Source: CAYWFU01 sp964457585
Lineage (GTDB): Bacteria > JACRDZ01
Direction: 5' to 3'
NCBI GenBank assembly: GCA_964457585.1
Contig: CAYWFU010000126.1
Span: 1 to 5,179 of the forward strand
Length of the DNA stretch: 5,179 bases
Part shown: positions 1 to 4,827 of the stretch, piece by piece
Layout of the letters: each line of letters begins with the position of its first letter
How positions within the stretch are numbered: position 1 is the first letter of the stretch
Made by a program: the position numbers and the translations under genes
Notes under the pieces: generated by a model
What the model was told of the DNA's origin: nothing
Seen by the model: only the letters and a program-made list of their open reading frames with translations
The model's database searches: none

Positions 1-33
1 TCGGACAATGATTTCTGTCTTTCTTTCATTCAT
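1..33 (-). CDS. Start of a cassette-3 gene, partial (runs off the left edge)
   Basis: Only the first 11 codons are in the window, reading MNERKTEIIVR. The start is supported by a GGAG ribosome site at 45-42, eight bases before the ATG at 33-31. An earlier in-frame ATG at 51-49 meets a stop after four codons, so it cannot be the start. The gene begins about 45 bp inside the cassette that starts at 78, as expected for a cassette gene read away from intI. Eleven residues are too few to assign a function. It lies downstream of the methyltransferase on the same strand, so it could be reached by read-through from the array promoter. Confidence 0.6.
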   Translation of the reverse strand, partial: MNERKTEIIVR

Positions 34-78
34 GTATTAAACTCCGTTCATAATTCCTTTATTTGTTCATCCCGCTAA
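1..78 (-). mobile_element. Integron cassette 3, 5' end only
   Basis: This is the DNA beyond the core site of attC2. Recombination in integrons cuts between the G and the TT of the core GTTRRRY. Here the core is GTTAGCG (79-73 on the - strand), so this cassette starts with TTAGCGGG at 78. Its own attC lies outside the window. Prediction: its R'' box should read close to CCCGCTAAC, because the two are complementary in the free circle. Interestingly, cassette 1 has the same core type (GTTAGCGG). Confidence 0.65.
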
Positions 79-142
79 CGATTGAGTTCACCTGCATTTT
101 GGAGCGGAGCGGAAAAATGTCAGGTGCAACGATTTGTTATGT
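73..142 (-). repeat. attC: attC2 recombination site (59-base element) of cassette 2
   Basis: Read on the - strand, the site has R'' ACATAAC (142-136), a 6-nt spacer, L'' TTGCACCTG (129-121), a small terminal loop, L' CAGGTGAA (94-87), a 7-nt spacer and core R' GTTAGCG (79-73). L'' pairs with L' over eight bases, leaving one extra unpaired G at 127. That is the extrahelical base expected in L'' of true attC sites. The stem continues as CATTTT (119-114) with AAAATG (100-95), with A120 bulged, and closes a 13-nt loop. At 70 bp it is at the short end of the family. The stop codon of the methyltransferase gene lies inside it. Motifs are read directly; recombination activity is inferred. Confidence 0.9.
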
Positions 143-2129
143 GATTTATGTTAATTTCTGTTTTTATATTAGAGACTACATTTTTAGCTTCATCTCTTAA
201 TTCGAAACTTCTTTTAATACTTGAACTAATGTCATCAATTTCTTTTTGTGATGGCAAATAAACTAATATATTAGAAAAATCACTATCTGCTAATGCAGGA
301 ATTGCAGCGCCTGTTCTATACATAAACACTTGCTTTAAAAATAAATCGCTCTGCAAGTAATACAATAAATAAAAATGATTAATCTTAAAATTTCTTAAAA
401 CTCTAAACCCATTTGTACAAATTGCTTTATCAAATTCAGGAGTAACATACGCAGTAGTATGCTTGCGCGTTCCTATGGAATTTCCTGCTACGGCTGTAAT
501 AATATCACCTGTTCTTATCTCATAACTTGCTCTACTTGGTAATTCTGTAGTCAGTAAAGTTGTGGAGTTAATTATTTCAAATGATTTTGTATAAACATCC
601 GAAAGCTCAACATACTCAACATGCACATTTTTTCTTAAAAGAGGCGATTTTGTTTTTACAATATCTACGATTTCTCCAAGTTTAACTGCATTTAATTTTC
701 TTAAATTTGTAATTAAACTTCTATTTTCTGGAAAGTAGTAATTATAATCAAATCTACTGTTCAATTGTTTAGAATCAATGGAAAAGGATTTTTCAGAGTC
801 AATAGAAAATGTTTGCAAAAATTTATTATAATCACTAATTGATTTAGTAAAATCTTCATTTATTAGTTTCTGTCCATTTTCTATAATAGCTTTTCCGTAC
901 TTGTCCTTTTTGTAAATAGTTGCCCCATTTTTATTTCCAACATAACCTAAATTATTTATTCTGCTAAAAAACACTTGCCCATTATTGATTGGGGCTCCAT
1001 TTTTCTTTTGTAAAAATAATAATGATGCTTTAACTCCAGTGCCAAAGGGTATAAATGTTTCTTGAGGCAATAAGACAACCCCAATTAAATGTGCTTTATC
1101 TTTTATATATCTTCTTAAATACTCCAAAGAAGCATTTTCAAAATGACCATTAGGCAAAACTATTCCTGCCCTACCACCAGGTTTCAAGAGCTTTAAGCAT
1201 TGCTCTACAAATAGTATTTCTGGAACTTGTCCATTTAAAAGCTTATGAGATTTAATGTAGTTATCACCAAATTTATCCCATTTATAACCCAAATCATAAA
1301 TTGATAGCAATTCCCTTTGCGAAATTTTACCTTGCGTTCCAAATGGAGGATTTGTAAGCACAATGTCGTAAAAATTTTCTATACTTCCTCCTTGTTTCTC
1401 TTTAAATCTAAGATCATTTATATCTTTTAATGCATTATTGCATAAGATATTTGGATCAGCGTTGGTTTCTATTAAAAATTTTATTTTAGCAATTTGGGAA
1501 ATTCTCTTATTTATTTCAATTCCAAATATATTATTTTGGACATAATCTTTTAAGCGGACATCTATAAAATTTCTTTTTACGAAATTAAAGGAAGAAAATA
1601 AAAAACCTCCTGTTCCACATGCGGGATCGATTATTTTTTCATGTGGTTTAGGTTGAATTAATTGTACGCAAAAATTTATTACAGGATCAGGTGTAAAAAA
1701 TTGACCTCTTCCACCTTTAGCATAACGCCCTAAAAATTTTTGAAAAGCAAGTCCGCCGGCATCTTTAGTTGAATTTATGAAATTTATTTTTTGCAACTTA
1801 CTGATAACAAACGAAAGGGACTGATCGCTTAATTTTAAGCTATCTTGACTATCAAAAAATGTTTTATACTTTTGTTTTGTATTTTCAAATAATTGATTTA
1901 CTCTTAAGGAAAAGGAACTTTTTTTATTTTTATCTAATTCACTCTCCGTAATATAAAAATTATTTTCTCCATTTTGTTCATCGTAATATTTAATAAATAA
2001 AATTTTAACTATCTCTTCTAATACTTGGTGTTCAGAAAGCCCATCGTTTGCATATATATAATTATGTATATCCTCAAATCGTTTTAGGGGACTGTCTAAT
2101 GTGTCACCGAATAAAGATATTTGATTCAT
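120..2129 (-). CDS. N6-adenine DNA methyltransferase fused to a type I S-like target recognition domain (HsdM-HsdS fusion)
   Basis: This 669-residue protein should methylate adenine in a specific DNA site using S-adenosylmethionine, protecting host DNA from the adjacent nuclease. Residues ~1-135 resemble the helical N-terminus of HsdM. Then come the family signature GQFFTP (142-147), the AdoMet-binding motif DPACGTGGF (168-176), FGIEIN (202-207) and the catalytic NPPF (260-263). LKPGGRAGIVLPNG and the GVVLLP region continue the fold. Residues ~479-631 look like a single type I S-type target recognition domain (LGEIVDIV, LRTGD-like IRTGDII, GFRVLR, LPSQKEID), followed by a C-terminal helix. 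The chosen ATG at 2129 has AGGA (2138-2135) five bases upstream and sits 1 nt after the nuclease stop. Frame-compatible ATGs at 2156 and 2141 would overlap that gene. The last residues HITNRCT and the TGA stop lie in attC2. Family assignment is strong; the target sequence is unknown. Confidence 0.92.
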   Translation of the reverse strand: MNQISLFGDTLDSPLKRFEDIHNYIYANDGLSEHQVLEEIVKILFIKYYDEQNGENNFYITESELDKNKKSSFSLRVNQLFENTKQKYKTFFDSQDSLKLSDQSLSFVISKLQKINFINSTKDAGGLAFQKFLGRYAKGGRGQFFTPDPVINFCVQLIQPKPHEKIIDPACGTGGFLFSSFNFVKRNFIDVRLKDYVQNNIFGIEINKRISQIAKIKFLIETNADPNILCNNALKDINDLRFKEKQGGSIENFYDIVLTNPPFGTQGKISQRELLSIYDLGYKWDKFGDNYIKSHKLLNGQVPEILFVEQCLKLLKPGGRAGIVLPNGHFENASLEYLRRYIKDKAHLIGVVLLPQETFIPFGTGVKASLLFLQKKNGAPINNGQVFFSRINNLGYVGNKNGATIYKKDKYGKAIIENGQKLINEDFTKSISDYNKFLQTFSIDSEKSFSIDSKQLNSRFDYNYYFPENRSLITNLRKLNAVKLGEIVDIVKTKSPLLRKNVHVEYVELSDVYTKSFEIINSTTLLTTELPSRASYEIRTGDIITAVAGNSIGTRKHTTAYVTPEFDKAICTNGFRVLRNFKINHFYLLYYLQSDLFLKQVFMYRTGAAIPALADSDFSNILVYLPSQKEIDDISSSIKRSFELRDEAKNVVSNIKTEININHITNRCT

Positions 2130-2139
2130 TTTATTCCTC
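2127..2139 (-). promoter_or_regulatory. Coupled ribosome site between nuclease and methyltransferase genes
   Basis: On the - strand, GAGGA (2139-2135) lies inside the last codons of the nuclease gene. The nuclease TAA (2133-2131) follows, then a single A, then the methyltransferase ATG (2129-2127). This spacing selects MNQISLFG as the true N-terminus. It also suggests that ribosomes finishing the nuclease re-initiate on the methyltransferase, keeping the two products in proportion. The coupling itself is inferred. Confidence 0.7.
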
Positions 2140-3081
2140 ATCTTCGTATATAACATTTCTGTTATCTATTTGCATATCTTTTTCTTTAATCGCGTCACTT
2201 TCATCAACTGTTCCTAATACTTCATTAAAATCATCGCTCCATTCATCAGATAAACAAAGTTCATTATCATTAAAAACAAATCCCATGATGTAATTTTGTT
2301 GGAGATGATGGACATCTGCTCCTGAGGATTCAAGATTTTGTGGATTGGCAAATAAAAATTTATGTTCTGTAAATCTTAAGAAGATATCAATTGATATGAG
2401 ATTAAACTCATCTTTTCTGGGTGTAGCCTGTGAACGATCAGTTAATCCTCCTGCTCCAGAAACAAAGTGGGTTTCTAATACTTTCACTTTGTTCATTAAA
2501 TATTCTAATCTTGTGTTGATCATGTCTGCTATTTCTTCTCTTGTATATTTTCGTAATTTATCAATATCTTTTGATTTTTGAGTTTCTCTTTGAGGTGTTT
2601 TATATTTTTGAATCTCCTCATAATCGTAAAGTGCATAATTATACTCTGTTAAAAATTTCGAAAGATTTTCGCCAATCCACTTATTAATTTGTGGTTCTAT
2701 TTCTTCATTTTCTTTTATCCAATTGATTTTATCTTTATGCGTGAATAAAAAAGCTTTTAAGTTTTCATAATTATAGAGTTTATGCCATTTTTCTGAATTA
2801 GATTTTACACCTTTAGATTCCAAAACGAACCAAGAGCCATTTTTATTCTTAAAATAAAAGTCTCCATGATGATTAGAGTGTTTTCGACCCTCCCACTTTT
2901 CACGAATACGCTCAACAACAAAGCCTAATGATTCCAAATATCTCTTTAACAATAATTCTGTAACAGAACCGCTGACATACCCTTGTGCATTTGGACTTAA
3001 CTTTAAGGCTTCAAGAAACACTTCCAAAGTTGTTTTAAATACTTTGGTTACAAATACTTCTAATCTCTTTACAATATTCAT
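2131..3081 (-). CDS. Putative PD-(D/E)XK restriction endonuclease, partner of the M-S fusion
   Basis: This 316-residue soluble protein is probably the DNA-cutting half of a restriction-modification system. Residues 38-54 (SGSVTELLLKRYLESLGF region) form the helix with Glu42 that often opens a PD-(D/E)XK core. Asp74 in HGDFYF and Glu88-Ser-Lys90 in WFVLESKG follow with the right spacing on two hydrophobic strands, giving the E...D...ExK catalytic set. The middle (about 95-190) is charged and helical. The C-terminal part contains FVSGAGGLTDRSQATPRKDE and HHLQQNYIMGFVF, which look like a conserved second domain I cannot name. The tail is acidic. There are no Walker or helicase motifs, so it is not HsdR. 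The ATG at 3081 has AAGGA seven bases upstream (3093-3089). It is the first gene of cassette 2, upstream of its methyltransferase. Nuclease function is inferred from the motif and the neighbour; the exact family is not recognised. Confidence 0.75.
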   Translation of the reverse strand: MNIVKRLEVFVTKVFKTTLEVFLEALKLSPNAQGYVSGSVTELLLKRYLESLGFVVERIREKWEGRKHSNHHGDFYFKNKNGSWFVLESKGVKSNSEKWHKLYNYENLKAFLFTHKDKINWIKENEEIEPQINKWIGENLSKFLTEYNYALYDYEEIQKYKTPQRETQKSKDIDKLRKYTREEIADMINTRLEYLMNKVKVLETHFVSGAGGLTDRSQATPRKDEFNLISIDIFLRFTEHKFLFANPQNLESSGADVHHLQQNYIMGFVFNDNELCLSDEWSDDFNEVLGTVDESDAIKEKDMQIDNRNVIYEDEE

Positions 3082-3103
3082 TCTATCTTCCTTTATTTTT
3101 TAC

Positions 3104-3231
3104 ACATAACGCCCAAGTTCAGTTGCGGCGGGGGTTGCCAAAAGCGTCTGATAAACCAAAACCCGTTGCAACTCCTAAAACACTGTGAAAAACCACAGCT
3201 CCAAGCCGTCAACTGCAACGAATTGTTAGCG
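3104..3231 (-). repeat. attC: attC1 recombination site (59-base element) of cassette 1
   Basis: Read on the - strand, the site has R'' CGCTAAC (3231-3225), spacer AATTCG, L'' TTGCAGTTG (3218-3210), a long variable centre, L' CAACTGAA (3125-3118), a 7-nt spacer and core R' GTTATGT (3110-3104). L'' and L' pair over eight bases, leaving G3216 unpaired, which is the hallmark extrahelical base. The centre contains further short hairpins, including CTGTG...CACAG near 3182-3199. At 128 bp this is a long attC, close in size to the long attC repeats of large Vibrio integrons. It shares TCGTTGCA in the L'' side and TGAACT in the L' side with attC2, so the two sites belong to one attC family despite different loops. 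Confidence 0.92.
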
Positions 3232-3420
3232 GGAAGCACATCATTCGCTGGTATCGCTGATAACGCCAGCACGGATACTCACATCGGCTATGCCCACCAA
3301 TTATGTCAGGTCAGCTACCTCTCGCATCCCTCACCCATCAACTCACTCGTCAACAACTCAATATGCGGTTTTGCCACATCAGCATTCAAATGTCCACTTT
3401 CGCAACTTTTCAACCGCTAA
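3110..3420 (-). mobile_element. Integron cassette 1: 311 bp, no sense-strand gene
   Basis: The cassette begins with TTAGCGGTTG at 3420, next to attI, and ends at the G (3110) of the attC1 core. Its R'' with flanking base, CCGCTAAC (3232-3225), is the exact reverse complement of GTTAGCGG at its near end (3421-3414), which fixes both boundaries. Of the 311 bp, 128 are attC, leaving about 180 bp of body (3232-3420). On the sense strand the body has only tiny frames: a 14-codon one from the junction, then 9, 8 and about 20 codons. It looks clearly richer in G+C than cassette 2 or intI, so it probably has a different origin. It may be a non-coding cassette, specify a small RNA, or be a decayed gene. 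No choice among these is supported. Confidence 0.85.
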
Positions 3421-3481
3421 CATTATTTATTATCTTCCATAGATAATCCAATATTATTATAACATAACTTAAAAGTTATTG
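3415..3481 (-). other. attI: attI, the primary integron insertion site (limits approximate)
   Basis: The certain part is the core GTTAGCG (3421-3415 on the - strand), where the first cassette joins. attI normally lies just upstream of intI and holds the core plus extra integrase-binding repeats a few tens of bases away. Candidates here are two abutting GTTAT copies (3468-3464 and 3463-3459) and the paired ACATAAC (3462-3468) and GTTATTG (3475-3481) on the + strand, six bases apart. A 7-bp inverted repeat ATTATCT/AGATAAT (3429-3435, 3441-3447) lies between. The core and its position are strong evidence; the accessory sites are a guess. Confidence 0.7.
3423..3440 (-). CDS. Five-codon leader ORF in attI (MEDNK)
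   Basis: ATG (3440-3438) reads M-E-D-N-K then TAA (3425-3423). It begins about nine bases after the expected start of the leftward cassette transcript. Its stop overlaps a second ATG as TAATG, which opens a 14-codon frame (MLAVEKLRKWTFEC) that crosses the attI/cassette-1 junction. In class 1 integrons a short ORF in attI1 (ORF-11) is known to help translate ribosome-site-poor first cassettes. A similar role here is an analogy only. It could also be chance. Confidence 0.3.
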   Translation of the reverse strand: MEDNK

Positions 3482-3485
3482 TCAA
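3456..3485 (-). promoter_or_regulatory. Pc: Pc: leftward consensus promoter for the cassette array
   Basis: On the - strand, TTGACA (3485-3480) and TATAAT (3461-3456) are both perfect sigma70-type hexamers, 18 bases apart. The transcript should start near 3449, cross attI and enter cassette 1, then the restriction-modification cassette. In many integrons Pc lies inside intI; here it lies between intI and attI. The whole spacer is filled by the inverted repeat ATAACTT-AA-AAGTTAT (3464-3479), which might bind a regulator or the integrase. Confidence 0.8.
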
Positions 3486-3514
3486 GAAAAAAATCGAATT
3501 TTTCAAATTTTTCC

Positions 3515-3543
3515 TTGACAAGCAATAAAAGAATTGGTATAAT
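3515..3543 (+). promoter_or_regulatory. PintI: rightward consensus promoter of intI
   Basis: TTGACA (3515-3520) and TATAAT (3538-3543) are perfect hexamers with the ideal 17-base spacer. Transcription should start near 3550, giving a leader of about 40 bases before the intI ATG. No CTGT-N8-ACAG LexA box of the E. coli type overlaps it, unlike many Vibrio and class 1 intI promoters. If SOS control exists, it would need a different LexA motif. Confidence 0.82.
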
Positions 3544-3569
3544 ATTATTATGCTGCTTGTAGATAATTT

Positions 3570-3575
3570 AGGAGG
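3570..3575 (+). promoter_or_regulatory. Ribosome binding site of intI, unusually far from the ATG
   Basis: AGGAGG is a perfect Shine-Dalgarno core, but 13 bases separate it from the ATG at 3589, longer than the usual 5-9. An in-frame stop at 3577-3579 and the absence of a start codon after it rule out an earlier start. The long spacing may lower integrase translation. Confidence 0.65.
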
Positions 3576-3588
3576 ATAATATTTAGCC

Positions 3589-4827
3589 ATGGATTTCAAG
3601 GATTTTCTCAAAACAAAACAGAATATTGCTGATAAGAAAATCCCTTACTATTTACATTGGATAACTCAATATCACGAATTTTGCAATGAATATAACGATA
3701 ATGAATTTGAGAGTGATTCACTTAAGAAATATCTGCATTCGCTGGAAAAAGATCATGAGAGTTGGCAGGTATTGCAGGCAAAGGAGGCAGCTCGACTCTA
3801 TAATTACTTCAAAAGCATGGATAAATTGAAAGAAATCCAAAAAGATTCTTCCTTATCTTCATTTCAAGGCTGGCAAGGGATTGAGGAGGAAACAGTAAAA
3901 GCACTCCGGCTTCGACATCTATCATACCAAACTGAAAAGAGTTATATTGGCTGGCTAAGGAGTTTTTCTTCCTATTTAATCCATAAAAAACCTGAGACTG
4001 TAACTCAAGATGATTTTAAAAATTTTCTCACCTATATAGCTGTCGAAAGGAAAGTTTCAATATCAACACAGAAGCAGGCGTTTAATGCAATTCTTTTTGT
4101 CTTTCGTCATGTATTAGATAAGGAAGTTAAAGGGCTTGAGGATGCTATTCGTTCAAGAATTCCACGCAGACTGCCGGTTGTCCTGAGCAGGCAGGAAATA
4201 TTCAAGGTCTTTGAACATTTGGAGGGAATTCACCGTTTAATGGCGGGTGTTATTTATGGTGGAGGACTACGCCTTCAAGAATGCCTTATGTTGAGGGTAA
4301 AGGATATTGATTTTGAACGAAGTTGCCTTACAATTCGTTCAGGAAAAGGAGATAAAGATAGACAGACATTACTGCCGGAAAGCTTAAAAGATAAGATACA
4401 GACTCACTTTGACTCTATTTATACTATACATCAAAAAGATAGAAAAAACAATATTGAAGGGGTCTGGCTGCCAGGAGCATTAGAAAGAAAATATCCCAAT
4501 GCCGGTAAAGAATGGGGTTGGTTCTGGGTTTTTCCATCCTATAAATTATCCGTCGATCCGGAAACAAAGATAATTCGGAGACATCATTTATATCCATCTA
4601 CTCTTCAAAAGGCTTTTCAACAAGCAGTGATAAAATCTGGTATAACAAAAAATGCTACTATTCATACCTTGCGACATAGTTTTGCAACCCATTTATTAGA
4701 AAATGGATATGACATAAGAACTGTTCAAGAACTCTTGGGGCATTCCAATCTTCAGACGACCATGATATATACTCATATAGCTCAGAAAAATATGCTTGGA
4801 GTAAAAAGTCCGATGGACTTTACATAA
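3589..4827 (+). CDS. intI: Integron integrase IntI (tyrosine recombinase) with extra N-terminal domain
   Basis: IntI inserts and excises cassettes by recombining attI and folded attC sites. All catalytic residues are visible: Arg228 in GGGLRLQE, Lys253 in SGKGDKDR, His359-x-x-Arg362 in HTLRHSFATHLL, His385 in LLGHS and the nucleophile Tyr394 in TMIYTH. The insertion that separates IntI from XerC/D and phage integrases lies at about 289-335 (WLPGALERKYPNAGKEWGW, WVFPS, RRHHLYPST). The end GVKSPMDF is also typical. The usual SAM-like core-binding domain is at about 95-185. Before it is an extra region, residues 1-85, with a helical pattern (IPYYLHWITQYHEFC, WQVLQAKEAARLYNYF) that looks like a second, diverged core-binding domain. 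Total length is 412 residues against roughly 320-340 for most IntI. It is divergent from the cassettes, as in standard integrons. No frameshift or internal stop is seen, so it is probably active. Confidence 0.96.
   Translation: MDFKDFLKTKQNIADKKIPYYLHWITQYHEFCNEYNDNEFESDSLKKYLHSLEKDHESWQVLQAKEAARLYNYFKSMDKLKEIQKDSSLSSFQGWQGIEEETVKALRLRHLSYQTEKSYIGWLRSFSSYLIHKKPETVTQDDFKNFLTYIAVERKVSISTQKQAFNAILFVFRHVLDKEVKGLEDAIRSRIPRRLPVVLSRQEIFKVFEHLEGIHRLMAGVIYGGGLRLQECLMLRVKDIDFERSCLTIRSGKGDKDRQTLLPESLKDKIQTHFDSIYTIHQKDRKNNIEGVWLPGALERKYPNAGKEWGWFWVFPSYKLSVDPETKIIRRHHLYPSTLQKAFQQAVIKSGITKNATIHTLRHSFATHLLENGYDIRTVQELLGHSNLQTTMIYTHIAQKNMLGVKSPMDFT

Larger units (their letters stand above)
79..3109 (-). mobile_element. 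Integron cassette 2: 3031-bp restriction-modification cassette
   Basis: The cassette starts at 3109 with TTATGTG, just after the G of the attC1 core, and ends at the G (79) of the attC2 core. The R'' box at its far end, with one more base, reads CACATAAC (143-136). This is the exact reverse complement of GTTATGTG at its near end (3110-3103), as required if both were the R''/R' pair of one circular cassette. It holds two genes in the usual cassette direction: a nuclease (2131-3081) and a methyltransferase with specificity domain (120-2129). Only 27 bp separate the cassette start from the first ATG, so I see no room for a strong promoter of its own. Most integron cassettes carry one gene in well under 1.5 kb, so this one is unusually large. 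Confidence 0.88.

Noticed and set aside
2048..2581. Two + strand frames (2048-2293 and 2345-2581) opposite the nuclease and methyltransferase genes
   Set aside because: Low-complexity, hydrophobic or unstructured translations lying antisense to well-supported genes; treated as shadows.
3255..3310. Possible extra attC inside cassette 1 (GTTAT near 3262-3266 with ATAAT near 3301-3305)
   Set aside because: Beyond the outer four bases the arms do not pair, and no L''/L' boxes with an extra base are present.
3166..3420. 84-codon frame on the + strand across cassette 1
   Set aside because: It starts at a TTG inside attC1, has no ATG anywhere, lacks a clear ribosome site, runs against cassette orientation and ends exactly at the core site. 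Its NCNELLAG peptide is just the attC stem translated. Probably spurious.
3544..3588. LexA (SOS) box in the intI leader
   Set aside because: No CTGT-N8-ACAG or close variant is seen around the promoter; a lineage-specific LexA site cannot be excluded.
3423..3611. 62-codon - strand frame spanning both promoters
   Set aside because: It covers two consensus promoters and the attI region, and its start lies within intI. Only its last five codons coincide with the possible leader ORF.
4805..4821. Hairpin AAAGTCC-GAT-GGACTTT at the end of intI as a terminator
   Set aside because: It encodes the conserved GVKSPMDF tail, lies before the stop codon and lacks a T-run afterwards.
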